A stretch of 64,000 bases of DNA, taken from assembly GCA_021166835.1 (NCBI GenBank), contig JAJPEN010000024.1, forward strand, positions 1-64,000. The letters are read 5' to 3'. How positions within the stretch are numbered: position 1 is the stretch's first letter; each line of letters opens with the position of its first letter. A model generated the notes under the pieces. That model had not been told where the DNA came from. It did no database searches and saw only the letters and a program-made list of their open reading frames with translations. Below are positions 27,203 to 38,429 of the stretch, in pieces. The position numbers were made by a program, and so were the translations under genes. The DNA comes from Burkholderiaceae bacterium. Its GTDB lineage: Bacteria; Pseudomonadota; Gammaproteobacteria; Burkholderiales; Burkholderiaceae.

Positions 27203-28047
27203 TAGAACAGCACCGAGCTGAGCCGGCGCCGCCATTCGGAAACGAGCTGCGGCTGCGCGGCCGCCTTCTCGAAGCCCTCGATCATCGTCCTGCGACCGAC
27301 GTCGTCGCCGAAGGCGCGGTCGCGGCGGACGATCTCGAGCAGCTGCTCGAAGGCCGGCGCCCAGTGCTTCTGCTCCATGTAGTGCTGCGCCAGTTCGAGC
27401 CGCGCCGCTAGGTCGTCCGGATTGCCGGCGACCCGGTCGAGCAGGTCGTCGGACGGCGGCTCGAGACCCTCCTTCATCTCGCGCTGCGCGCGCTCGATCA
27501 GCGCGGCGACCTGCGGATCCTGTTGCGCCGCCGGCGAGACGAGTTCGAGCTGCGCGTGGGCCGCGCCCGGGTCCTTCTGCTGCAGCAGCAGCTGCGCGTA
27601 CATCAGCCGCGCGTTGTCGTTGCCCGTATCGATCGCGATCGCCTTCTTCAGATGCTGCTCGGCGGCCTCGATCTCGCCGTGCTCGATCGCCTGCAGCGCC
27701 TGCTCGACCTCGACGTCGCCGGGGTTCGGCAGCAGCCGGTCGATGAACTCGCGCAATTGCGTCTCGGGGACGACGCCCTGGAACTGGTCTACCGGCTGGC
27801 CGTTGACGATGCCGAAGACCGTGGGGATGGAGCGGATGCGGAAATGCTGCGCCAGCTCGGGTTGCGCGTCGGTATCGACCTTCACCAGCACGAAGCGGCC
27901 GCCGTACTGCTGCTCGAGCCGCTCGAGCATCGGGCCGAGCGTCTTGCAGGGGCCGCACCAGGGCGCCCAGAAATCGAGCACGACCGGCGTGCGCATCGAC
28001 GTGTCGAGCACGTCGGCCTGGAATCGTTCGAGGGTCGTCTCGATCAT
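27202..28047 (-). CDS. ybbN: Thioredoxin-fold co-chaperone CnoX/YbbN
   Basis: 281 residues. The N-terminal thioredoxin domain (about 1-110) has an intact WCGPC active site in VVLDFWAPWCGPCKTLGPML, plus FRIRSIPTVFGI with the cis-Pro. The C-terminal half is a TPR-like helical array (ALQAIEHGEIEAAEQHLKKA and following). This layout is that of CnoX/YbbN, a chaperedoxin that protects proteins from aggregation and hands them to GroEL/DnaK. E. coli YbbN has SxxC, whereas CXXC versions are redox-active. It is followed closely by the structured spacer and the hydrolase gene. Confidence 0.92.
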   Translation of the reverse strand: MIETTLERFQADVLDTSMRTPVVLDFWAPWCGPCKTLGPMLERLEQQYGGRFVLVKVDTDAQPELAQHFRIRSIPTVFGIVNGQPVDQFQGVVPETQLREFIDRLLPNPGDVEVEQALQAIEHGEIEAAEQHLKKAIAIDTGNDNARLMYAQLLLQQKDPGAAHAQLELVSPAAQQDPQVAALIERAQREMKEGLEPPSDDLLDRVAGNPDDLAARLELAQHYMEQKHWAPAFEQLLEIVRRDRAFGDDVGRRTMIEGFEKAAAQPQLVSEWRRRLSSVLF

Positions 28048-28105
28048 CGTCGTGGTCCGTCGATGCGTCGTGTACGGCCGGGGAGGTGTACGCCGCGCCG
28101 GTCGT

Positions 28106-28579
28106 TCATTGCGACACGCGCGTGGTTCCGCGCGCGGGATCGGTGATGATGCGAACGCGCTGCCCGGGCGCGAACTGCTCGCCGCCGGCCTCCTGGACCA
28201 CCGCGAAGGTGTTGCCGCTGTCGGTGCGCACGGTGATCTCCAGTGCCGGCCGATCGCTCAGCGACTGTTCTGCGTGGCTGCCCAATACGCCGCCTGCGAC
28301 GGCGCCCAGCACGCCGGCGACGATGCTGCCTTTGCCGCCGCCGATGTTCGAGCCGGCTACGCCGCCGACGACGGCGCCGGCTCCGGTGCCCACGCCGGTC
28401 TGCTGGTCGCGTTCGAGCCGGACTTCGCGGATCGCCTGGATGACGCCGGTCTGCACCTGCATCGGCCGGCGCGCCTCGCCGGCGGTGTACGTATGACCGG
28501 CGGTCGACGGCGCAGCGCAGCCGGCGAGCAGCACTGCCGCCGCGACGATCGCGCCGGCCAGCATTTCCCTATGGAGCAT
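28106..28579 (-). CDS. slyB: Outer-membrane lipoprotein with glycine-zipper domain, SlyB/Pcp-like
   Basis: 157 residues. The signal peptide ends in a lipobox, AAVLLAGC, so the mature lipoprotein starts at about Cys21. A glycine-zipper 2TM region (GTGAGAVVGGVAGSNIGGGK and GVLGAVAGGVLGSHAEQSL) follows, then a short beta domain with LEITVRTDSG and PGQRVRIITDPA. Members sit in the outer membrane and stabilise it under stress. It is a single-gene unit upstream of ybbN on the same strand. Confidence 0.87.
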   Translation of the reverse strand: MLHREMLAGAIVAAAVLLAGCAAPSTAGHTYTAGEARRPMQVQTGVIQAIREVRLERDQQTGVGTGAGAVVGGVAGSNIGGGKGSIVAGVLGAVAGGVLGSHAEQSLSDRPALEITVRTDSGNTFAVVQEAGGEQFAPGQRVRIITDPARGTTRVSQ

Positions 28580-28795
28580 TCGAATTCCCTCTCTCGCAGG
28601 AGAGTCGAGGATGAGATGGAACGCCGATTATGTCAGGGGCTGCGGCCGGGGCGCGCGCCGAGGGGCGGGCGGACGTTGGCGCTTGCCCGGCAAAGCCGCG
28701 CGACCAGCGTCCGCCGCGCTTGCTGCGTCCCACGCGAAGCGCCTGACGAAGTCGCGATGCAAGGGGCGTACCGACGCGAGCGACGCGAAGCCGTG

Positions 28796-29044
28796 CTAAG
28801 GAACGGCGCTGGAGACAGCGACTGCCGTGCCGGTCTGTGCCGGCGACGCGGCAGCGAGCAGGGCTGATTCGCGCAGCTCGGCGCCGGCCATCACCAGGCC
28901 GACAACGAGCGCAATCGGCGCGGCGGCCTGCGCGCAGGCATAGAGGAACTGGTTGCGGGATTCGCGGTTGCGGAGAAACGCAAGGAAGATCGTACTGACC
29001 GGGCGCCTTGCGTTGTCCCCGTGCTGGGAAGCACGGATCGACAT
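28796..29044 (-). CDS. Small hypothetical membrane protein
   Basis: 82 residues, not recognised. It begins MSIRASQHGDNARRPVSTIF at the ATG 29044, with GAGG about 10 bp upstream. One probable membrane helix (AAAPIALVVGLVMAGA) is followed by an Ala/Thr-rich tail. The frame extends upstream to 29128 but without a better start. It is isolated and has no obvious partner; it could also be a chance frame. Confidence 0.4.
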   Translation of the reverse strand: MSIRASQHGDNARRPVSTIFLAFLRNRESRNQFLYACAQAAAPIALVVGLVMAGAELRESALLAAASPAQTGTAVAVSSAVP

Positions 29045-29284
29045 GGGGACACCTCTGAGGAGACAGCCGCGGCAGCCTTCGCCGGATGCGATCCCGCGCC
29101 GGTTCGTCGGCGTCGCAAGCTGTTGCAATCATACCACAGAGGGGTACGCTCCGCGGGCGCCGTGGCTCGGGCGTCGGGGCCGGGGATCTGGTGCCCGCGC
29201 TCGGGGGCGCCGCGCTTTGGGCCACGCCGCGCTCCGGGAGGCGTGCCGGGTTTCGGGAGCCCGCGCCGCGCTTCGGGGCTGTGT

Positions 29285-29379
29285 GCCGCGCTTTGGAGAC
29301 GGCGCCGCGCTTTGGAGACGGCGCCGCGCTTCGGAGACGGCGCCGCGCTCCGGGGGCACCGCGCCGCGCTCGGGGGATC
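29285..29379. repeat. 19-bp tandem repeat (3 strong, 2 decayed copies)
   Basis: Units GCCGCGCTTTGGAGACGGC at 29285-29303 and 29304-29322 are identical; 29323-29341 has one change; 29342-29360 and 29361-29379 are degenerate. Looser copies of GCCGCGCT extend leftward to about 29196. Confidence 0.8.
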
Positions 29380-29387
29380 GCCCCCGC

Positions 29388-29455
29388 TACAAACTGAAGC
29401 GTTCTCGTTCGTGGAACCGATTCCACGAGCCGAAGCGCTACATCTTGCAGCGCGT
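29388..29455. repeat. Palindromic interspersed element, copy D
   Basis: Contains GAAGCGTTCTCG, a perfect hairpin TCGTGGAA / TTCCACGA around CCGA, then CGAAGC and the terminal TTGCAGCGCG. The order and words match copy A (26.2 kb) and copy B (53.1 kb). Confidence 0.45.
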
Positions 29456-29616
29456 GCTTCGTCGATTTGCCGGCGTGACGATTGCGCCCCGCGGAAGAGC
29501 GGCGCCGGCGCCCTTCCAGCTTCCCGGAGTGGGCGCGCCCAAACGGCACCAACACCACCAACGACGCTGGCGACCCAACCAACGCCGGCGCGCCTGAACG
29601 CTCTCGCGGCCAGCGC

Positions 29617-29651
29617 CGGACGAAATGCGCGGAACTCGCGCATTTCGTCCG
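29617..29651. repeat. 15-bp perfect hairpin
   Basis: CGGACGAAATGCGCG (29617-29631) and CGCGCATTTCGTCCG (29637-29651) are perfect complements around a 5-nt loop, GAACT. No T-run follows on either strand. Two related weaker hairpins follow at 29682-29698 and 29722-29748. Confidence 0.7.
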
Positions 29652-29966
29652 ATGGGATCCTCATCTCTAACAGAATCGCGCGGAAAGCGCGCGTTTCCCA
29701 CCGCGCCGATCCACCGATGACGGAAAGCGCGTGGTAGGCGCGCGTTCCTGGCCGCATCGATCGGCTCCTTCGCGCGACGAGATACGCCGCGTTACGGATG
29801 CAACCGGCACGAATGCAACCGGCCAGCGCAAGCTCCGGCGCCGGCTTTACCCACACCCGCTGCGCCAAGGCGCGCGGCGTGCTGCACAATGAGCAGCTTC
29901 CGCGTCCGCCGCGCCCCATTTCGTTCAGCGCGTGCAGGCGCCGGCGCGACGGAGGTCGCAACCGCG

Positions 29967-30569
29967 ATGGAATCGCCGACTGCCACAGTAAGCATCCTCG
30001 TGCTCGACGCGAGCGGCACGCCGCGCCGCTGGATCGGCATCGAGGACGCCGTCGGCTACTACTACAAGGAACAGGTCGCCTGGGACCTCGGCCGGCACGC
30101 GTTCACGCTGCACGGCGGAACGAGCCGTGTCACCGGCCTGCGCTCGATGCTCACGCTGCGTTCGATCGTCGCCGTGCGCGGCGACGCCTCACGACGGGCG
30201 CGCTTCCATCCGGTGCCCGCGCTCACCCGAGAGATGCTGTTCGCGCGCGACCGTTTCGTCTGCGCGTACTGCGGCGGGCGCTTCCGCCACAGCGAACTCA
30301 CCTGCGAGCACGTGAAGCCGCAGAGCCGCGGCGGGCGCGACACGTGGACCAACCTCGTCAGCGCCTGCAAGCCGTGCAACCTGCGCAAGGGCGACCGCAC
30401 GCCCGAGCAGGCGCGCATGCCGCTGCTGTACGTGCCCTACGTGCCGAACCTGCACGAAGCGTTCATCCTGCGCAACCGCCGCATCCTGGCCGATCAGATG
30501 GAATTCCTGATGGCCGGCGTGCCGCGGCACTCGCGGCTTCACGAGGAAGAGCGGGCGCTGCCGGCGTGA
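29967..30569 (+). CDS. HNH endonuclease
   Basis: 200 residues. The nuclease part (about 90-155) has a zinc-binding pair of CxxC motifs (FVCAYCGGRF and SACKPCNLRKGD) flanking the beta-beta-alpha-metal core TCEHVKPQSRGGRDTWTNLV, with the catalytic His in CEHV. The N-terminal about 80 residues resemble the small beta domain seen in stand-alone HNH proteins of proteobacteria. The ATG 29967 is preceded by GGAGG; an upstream ATG (29889) would add an Arg/Ala-rich leader. No restriction partner, intein or phage gene is adjacent. The target is unknown. Confidence 0.88.
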   Translation: MESPTATVSILVLDASGTPRRWIGIEDAVGYYYKEQVAWDLGRHAFTLHGGTSRVTGLRSMLTLRSIVAVRGDASRRARFHPVPALTREMLFARDRFVCAYCGGRFRHSELTCEHVKPQSRGGRDTWTNLVSACKPCNLRKGDRTPEQARMPLLYVPYVPNLHEAFILRNRRILADQMEFLMAGVPRHSRLHEEERALPA

Positions 30570-30585
30570 AGCGCCCGTCCCTCGA

Positions 30586-31484
30586 TCACCGTTCCTTCGC
30601 TCCGATCCGGATCGTCGTCGCAAGCCGCTCGGCAGGGTCGATCCGTGGCATCGTCGCCCGGAAATCCGTCCTGATCCATTCCTCGCTCCCGATGCCGTCG
30701 GGAGGCGTCGTCAGGGCGGCCGGATAGCGCCGCACATCGACCAGCATGGTCTTGCCGTGGACGCGGCGGACAGTGCCGTAGGCGGTCTCCTGCGCGGCCT
30801 GGTGGCCCTTGCCGCGGCTCATCTCGACTCGTCCGGCGGGGCCTTCGAAGCTCGAATGCTCGAAGGCCGCCGCGATCTGCTTCTGTGACGGCCGCGTTCC
30901 GCCGTTGGCAGCTTGCGCCTTCTCCCACGCACTCTTCACCCCGAGGATCGCCTGCGCCATCTTGTACGCCGGATAGGTCGGCGAGACCGAATAGCGTTTC
31001 CGGTACGCGTCGCGGAACCAGCGATGAAGTGCGGTATCGGGCGCGAACATCGCGAAGGGACCGCGCGCGCCGACGATCGTTCCGTCGGGCATCCGGCTGC
31101 CCAGTCGGGTGATCGTCGGGCCGCCGGCCGTCATCACCAGCGTGGACCGGCGGAACAACTCGCGCGGGATTCCCTGCTCGATCAGCGCCTCGGCGTCCCT
31201 GCCCCAGACGCTCGAATGCACGACCTCGGCGCCGCGGACGATGGAGATCTCCGGATCGTATTCGCCGGCGAGGAGCTTGTGTGTCTGCCCACGGATGATC
31301 TGTACGCCGGGCACCAGCACCTTGATGGCCGCCTCGAACGCGCTCCACGAGTCTCGTTCCCAGGCGTAGTCCGGATTGATCCCCGACACCTTCTTCAGGC
31401 CCGGCTTCATCTCGGCCACGTACAGCGCGGCTGCCGTGGAGTCCATCGTCGTGGTCGCACCGCTGCGGAACAGGTACCGGTGGT
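30586..31484 (-). pseudogene. 5'-truncated ABC substrate-binding protein (LivK-like)
   Basis: About 295 codons match the C-terminal two thirds of a branched-chain amino acid-type binding protein: AALYVAEMKPGLKKVSGINP, then DYAWERDSWSAFEAAIKVL, KLLAGEYDPEISIVRG, HSSVWGRDAEALI and SPTYPAYKMAQAILGVKSAW. The signal peptide and first about 130-150 residues are absent; only 33 bp separate the start of homology from the next gene's stop, and nothing in other frames restores them. An ATG at about 31448 is internal to the domain. The Gly expected in DYAWGRDS is Glu. No permease or ATPase genes are present. Confidence 0.7.
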
Positions 31485-31517
31485 CGGACCCTCGGCCGCG
31501 CCGAACGCTCAGGGCGG

Positions 31518-32114
31518 TCAGGCGGGGCAGGCGTGCTGCGGCTCGGGCGCCGCCGCCGCGGCATGCGTGGCGGTTAGCCGCCGCACCAGGCGCGCCAGGC
31601 GCGCATCGTGCACGCCGCGCGCCTCGAGCGCATGCCAGGTGTTGATGGCGTAGTCGCGGTTGGCACCGCGCAGGCCGCTGCAGCCTTCGAGGCGGGCGAG
31701 GATTTCCTCGTCGCCGAGCCGGCGGTAGGAGGGCTGGCGGCGGTCGGCCACGAAGGTGAGCGCGGGCACGAGCCGGCCGCAGGGCATGCGCACCTCGACC
31801 ACCAGCGGCCGGTAGACCCGCTCCTGCCGGTCGGGCATCTCCCGTTCGTACAGGAGCCGGATCGAGGCGGTGCGCGTCTCGGCGCGCAGCCGGAACACGA
31901 CGCCGATGCAGCTGCCGCCGCGGTCGAGCCCGAGCACCACGCCGGGCCGCTCGGGCGTGCCGCGGTAGTGCCGTGAGGCGATGCAGAACGCCCGGTGGTA
32001 GCCGTGCAGGCGCGCCAGCGCGGCGTGCTCGAAGTCGATCTCGGGGTTCCAGATCAGCGAGCCGTAGCCGAACACCCAGTCGGTATCGACGGAGGCGGGA
32101 TGCATGCAGACCAT
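31518..32114 (-). CDS. chaC: Gamma-glutamylcyclotransferase, ChaC-like
   Basis: 198 residues. The diagnostic substrate-loop motif VFGYGSLIWNPEIDFEHAAL is at the N-terminus, followed by RLHGYHRAFCIASRHYRGTP, GVVLGLDRGGSCIGVVFRL and the C-terminal GANRDYAINTWHALEARGVHD, all typical of ChaC. The enzyme cleaves glutathione to 5-oxoproline and Cys-Gly in the cytoplasm. Starts at 32114 or 32105 (MHPASVDTDW) are both possible, and no strong ribosome-binding site decides between them. The ChaC-type GST connection is coincidental here. Confidence 0.9.
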   Translation of the reverse strand: MVCMHPASVDTDWVFGYGSLIWNPEIDFEHAALARLHGYHRAFCIASRHYRGTPERPGVVLGLDRGGSCIGVVFRLRAETRTASIRLLYEREMPDRQERVYRPLVVEVRMPCGRLVPALTFVADRRQPSYRRLGDEEILARLEGCSGLRGANRDYAINTWHALEARGVHDARLARLVRRLTATHAAAAAPEPQHACPA

Positions 32115-32229
32115 GCCCGCAAGGATACCGTCGCCGCGCCCGTCGGGAGGCGCCGGTCGCCGTGTCCGTGCCGCCGCTGAAGCCGTGGCCTTCGATCAGC
32201 GGCACGCGCGCGCCGGCGCAGCCGTGCGT

Positions 32230-32928
32230 TCAGCGCACCGTGATGTCGAGCGAGCTGAGCCCCTCGATCTCCCCGTGCATGCGATCGCCGCGCACCACCG
32301 AGGCCACGCCTTCAGGGGTGCCGGTCATGATCAGATCGCCGGGGGCGAGGCTCCAGGCCATCGACAGGTGCTCGATCACCTCGGAGACGCTCCAGATGAG
32401 CTGCGAGATGTCGCTCGCCTGGCGCGGCTGGCCGTTGACGGTGAGCGCGATGCGCCCGCGGGTGAGCGCGCCGCTGACGGCAATGGGGGTGATCGCGCCG
32501 ACCGGCGCCGACTGGTCGAAGGCCTTGCCGATGCACCACGGCCGGCCCTGCTTCTTCATGTCGGCCTGCAGGTCGCGGCGCGTCATGTCGAGGCCGACCG
32601 CATAGCCGAAGACGTGCCGCATCGCGTCGGCCGCGGCGATCTGCCTGCCGCCCTCGCCGATCGCGACGACCAGCTCGATCTCGTGGTGCAGGTCTTTCGT
32701 CAGCGGCGGGTAGTCGATCTCGATCACCTGGCCGGCAGGCACCGGTACCACCGCATCGGCCGGCTTCAGGAAGAAGAACGGCGGCTCGCGTCCGCTGAAG
32801 CCCATCTCCTGCGCGTGCGCGACGTAGTTGCGTCCGACGCAGTAGACGCGGCGCACGGGGAAGCGCGCGTCGCTGCCGACGACGGGCAGCGACACCGTGG
32901 GGGCCGCCGGTACGACGAAGTCGTTCAA
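32230..32928 (-). CDS. Fumarylacetoacetate hydrolase family protein, probable fumarylpyruvate hydrolase
   Basis: 232 residues of the FAH fold. Metal-binding acidic residues lie in the DLHHEIELVVAIG segment. RVYCVGRNYVAHAQEMGF, DMTRRDLQADMKKQGRPW and MTGTPEGVASVVRGD are the standard family motifs. The start is a TTG at 32928, with AAGGAGA 5-11 bp upstream. It lies directly downstream of the gentisate dioxygenase on the same strand (29 bp), which supports the role of cleaving fumarylpyruvate to fumarate and pyruvate in the gentisate pathway. The maleylpyruvate isomerase that normally completes the route is not in this window. Confidence 0.88.
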   Translation of the reverse strand: MNDFVVPAAPTVSLPVVGSDARFPVRRVYCVGRNYVAHAQEMGFSGREPPFFFLKPADAVVPVPAGQVIEIDYPPLTKDLHHEIELVVAIGEGGRQIAAADAMRHVFGYAVGLDMTRRDLQADMKKQGRPWCIGKAFDQSAPVGAITPIAVSGALTRGRIALTVNGQPRQASDISQLIWSVSEVIEHLSMAWSLAPGDLIMTGTPEGVASVVRGDRMHGEIEGLSSLDITVR

Positions 32929-32957
32929 GTCGTTCTCCTTCTCGATTTCGATGATCG

Positions 32958-34043
32958 TCAGCGGGCGTCGTCGAGCTTCTCTTCGCGATGCATCGCGAGC
33001 GCCTCGTGGATCGGGCGGTCGGAGAAGCTGAAGAGCACGCTCTCCTCGTCCGCCGACAGCCGGCACGTGTGCCACGACGGTACGACGAAATGGTCGCGCG
33101 GGCCGAATTCGAAGACTGTCCGCTCGCTCTGTCCGGGCCTTTCGATCGTCGCGCGGCCGCGTCCCTCGACGACGCTGTAGACGATGCCGTCGGTCTGCCG
33201 CCACGGCCTGCCTTCGAAGCCGGCCGGCAGCAGTTGCAGGTACGCGCCGATCGTCGGCATCGGCCAGCCGCCGGTGGCCGGGTTCAGGTAGCGCATCTTC
33301 GTGCCCTGCCACGGATCGATCGGCGACTCGCGACGCAGGCGTTCGAGTGCGGCGCGCGAGCGCGCATAGGGCCAGGCGAACAGCGGCGAGGCGGCGCCGT
33401 GCGGCCTGGCTCCGGCGTCGCCGGGCATCGGCGCGAGGTTCTCGCCGAAGCGCGCGAGGTTCGTGCCTTCGCTGCGCTCGATCGGCTGCTGCTTCGCCGG
33501 GAAGTCCTCGGCGAAGCCGGCGTCGAGCAGTCGTACGGTGGGGATGTCGAGCCCGTCGAGCCAGACCACCGGCACGTCGGCCTCGTTGCCGTGATCGTGG
33601 AAGGTCCAGCTCGGCGTGATGATGAAGTCGCCGGGATGCATCGACGTGCGCTCGCCGTTCACCGCGGTGAACGCACCCGAGCCTTCGACGACGAAACGCA
33701 GCGCGGTCTGCACGTGCCGATGGCTCGGCGCGATCTCGCCGGGCAGGATGAGCTGCAGCCCGGCGTACAGCGACTGCGTGATCGCCGACTGCCCCGGAAT
33801 GCCGGGGTTCTCGAGGATCAGCACGCGGCGCACCGCTTCTTCCGCCGAGATGAGCTCGCCCGCGCGCGCGAGGAACGGACGCACCTCGTCGTAGCGCCAC
33901 AGCGCCGGCACGCAGGGCGATGCGGGGCTCTTCGGCACGAGCGCGTGCAGCGACTCCCACAGCGGCGTGAGATTCGCTGGCCGCATGCCGGCATACAGGC
34001 GCTCGCGCGCGGCGCGCCGGTCGTTCGTCGTTGCTTCGTTCAT
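32958..34043 (-). CDS. Gentisate 1,2-dioxygenase
   Basis: 361 residues of a two-cupin enzyme that opens the gentisate ring to maleylpyruvate with Fe(II) and O2. The N-terminal cupin has the metal ligands in SHRHVQTALRFVVEG and the second conserved segment in HPGDFIITPSWTFHDHGN. The C-terminal cupin has VYSVVEGRGRATIE and RDHFVVPSWHTCRLSADEES. WESLHALVPKSPASPCVPAL at the N-terminus is typical of the bacterial GDO family. It is probably translated with the FAH-family gene 29 bp downstream. No LysR or MarR regulator is adjacent. Confidence 0.93.
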   Translation of the reverse strand: MNEATTNDRRAARERLYAGMRPANLTPLWESLHALVPKSPASPCVPALWRYDEVRPFLARAGELISAEEAVRRVLILENPGIPGQSAITQSLYAGLQLILPGEIAPSHRHVQTALRFVVEGSGAFTAVNGERTSMHPGDFIITPSWTFHDHGNEADVPVVWLDGLDIPTVRLLDAGFAEDFPAKQQPIERSEGTNLARFGENLAPMPGDAGARPHGAASPLFAWPYARSRAALERLRRESPIDPWQGTKMRYLNPATGGWPMPTIGAYLQLLPAGFEGRPWRQTDGIVYSVVEGRGRATIERPGQSERTVFEFGPRDHFVVPSWHTCRLSADEESVLFSFSDRPIHEALAMHREEKLDDAR

Positions 34044-34097
34044 CGCGATCCTCCTTCAGGCGATCGCCGTTTCGGCTTCGACGCGCCTCGTGCCGGC

Positions 34098-36845
<2,748 letters not shown>

Positions 36846-37016
36846 GGGGGCGCCATCATAAGTGGGGCCCGACGGCAGGCGCAACAAGCCATCGGGATCG
36901 TCCGATCGCGGCGCGCCGGCGACGCCGTTTCGTGCAAGACTGACGCGCGGGCGCGCTGACGGGCGATCGACGCGCGCCTGCGGCCCGCGTCGATCGCCTG
37001 CCTGCGCGGCCCGCGC

Positions 37017-38360
37017 CTACCGCCCCTGGCGCCCCGCCTGCGGCCCCGCCCGCGCGTAGCGGCCGTCGATCCACCGCTGCGCGAGCCCCGCCAGCTCCAG
37101 TTCGAGCAGCGCCGCGGCGACCTCGCCGGCCGGCAGCGCGGATCGGGCGATCAGCGTATCGACATCGACGGGATCCCAGCCGAGCGCCTGCAGCAGGATG
37201 CGCGCGGCGGGACTGGCCGATCGACCTGCTTGCGACGCGGCGTGGCTCGCGGATGCCGCCCCGGGGTCGCGCTCCGTGTGAACGACCCGCGGCGGCGCGC
37301 CCGCGTCCCTGGGCTCGTGCGTCCGCTCGTGCGTGTGCTCGTGCATCCGCCCGACCACCCGCCCGTCCGCCCGCCCGCGCATCTGCCCGCGCAGCTCCGC
37401 CAGCACGTCCTCCGCCGATTCGACGAGCTTCGCGCCCTCGCGGATCAGCCGATGGCAACCGCGCGCCACCGGCGAGTGGATCGACCCGGGAATCGCCATC
37501 ACCTCGCGGCCGGATTCGGCGGCATGCCTCGCGGTGATCAGCGAACCCGAATGAGGCGCCGCCTCGACGACCAGCACGCCGAGCGACAGCCCCGCGATGA
37601 TCCGGTTGCGCCGCGGAAAGTTGGCGCGCTGCACTTCGGTGCCCAGCGGCAGCTCCGAGACGATCGCGCCTCGCTGCGCGATCGCGTGCGCAAGCTGCCG
37701 GTGCGCCGCCGGGTAGACCCGGTCGACGCCGGTGCCGACCACGGCGATCGTGCCGGCGCGCCCCTCGAGCGCCCCTCGATGCGCGGCGGCATCGATGCCG
37801 CGCGCCAGTCCGCTGCAGATCGCCAGCCCTTCGTCGGCCAGTGCGCGGGCGAAATCGTGCGCGTTCGCCTCGCCGCCCGGCGTGGCGTGCCGGCTGCCGA
37901 CGATGGCGAGCAGGTCGCCGCACAGCGCCTCTGGGGACCCGCGCACGTACAGCAGCGGCGGCGGATCGCCGATCTGCAGCAGCGGCTGCGGGTATCGGGG
38001 ATCGGCAAGCGCGAGCAGATGGTTTTCGTCGCTGCGCGCCCAGTCGAGCGCGGCGGCGATCTTCGCCTCGCGTGCGTCGTCGTCGGCGAGCAGCGCCGCG
38101 GCGCGCGGCGCATCGAGCACCGCGGCGATGCGGGTGCGGGCTGCGCGAAAGACGTCCTCGGGCAGGCCGAAGGCTTCGAGCAGGCGCCGCGCCGCGGCGG
38201 GGCCGATGCCCGGCGTCAGCGTCAGGCGCAGCCACCAGGCGTATTCGTCGCGCGCTGCGGCGTCGAGCGGCAATTCGAGTCTCCCGTTGCCGCGCGCGGA
38301 AGGCGCCGGCCGTCGCGCGGCCCCCAAGCCGGCGGGCGTCAAGCCGGCGGCGGGCGTCAA
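37017..38360 (-). CDS. dprA: DNA-processing protein DprA
   Basis: About 447 codons. An N-terminal HhH/SAM-like part (WLRLTLTPGIGPAAARRLLE) precedes the DprA Rossmann fold: LLAIVGSRHATPGGEANAHD, GLAICSGLARGIDAAAHRGA, TIAVVGTGVDRVYPAAHRQL, FPRRNRIIAGLSLGVLVVEA and SGSLITARHAAESGREVMAI. A C-terminal winged-helix (DML1-like) domain ends the protein. Between fold and tail is a His/Arg-rich, repeat-encoded insert (GRMHEHTHERTHEP). DprA loads RecA on incoming single-stranded DNA during transformation. The first in-frame start is TTG (38360), with other TTGs at 38342 and about 38327; none has a clear ribosome-binding site. Confidence 0.92.
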   Translation of the reverse strand: MTPAAGLTPAGLGAARRPAPSARGNGRLELPLDAAARDEYAWWLRLTLTPGIGPAAARRLLEAFGLPEDVFRAARTRIAAVLDAPRAAALLADDDAREAKIAAALDWARSDENHLLALADPRYPQPLLQIGDPPPLLYVRGSPEALCGDLLAIVGSRHATPGGEANAHDFARALADEGLAICSGLARGIDAAAHRGALEGRAGTIAVVGTGVDRVYPAAHRQLAHAIAQRGAIVSELPLGTEVQRANFPRRNRIIAGLSLGVLVVEAAPHSGSLITARHAAESGREVMAIPGSIHSPVARGCHRLIREGAKLVESAEDVLAELRGQMRGRADGRVVGRMHEHTHERTHEPRDAGAPPRVVHTERDPGAASASHAASQAGRSASPAARILLQALGWDPVDVDTLIARSALPAGEVAAALLELELAGLAQRWIDGRYARAGPQAGRQGR

Positions 38361-38429
38361 ACCGGCGGCGCTCCGCCAAACGAAAGCGCCGCGCTCGAGG
38401 CGCGGCGCAATCGCCGGATTGCGAGCGGA

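Larger units (their letters stand above)
29045..29966. other. Gene-free repeat- and hairpin-rich region
   Basis: About 0.9 kb without a convincing gene. It contains, in order, GCCGCGCT-rich degenerate tandem repeats (about 29196-29380), a palindromic element (about 29385-29455) and three hairpins with GGAA/GCGCG arms (29617-29748). The open frames that cross it are Arg/Ala/Pro-rich on both strands and show no family features. Confidence 0.6.

Noticed and set aside
28891..29961. A 356-codon minus-strand frame across the repeat region
   Set aside because: It reads through tandem repeats and hairpins, is Arg/Ala/Pro-rich and has no signal, domain or ribosome-binding site.
31485..32205. N-terminal extension of the LivK-like frame
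   Set aside because: The frame is open but this part is the shifted shadow of the ChaC-like gene and shows no binding-protein homology, so the LivK gene was called truncated.
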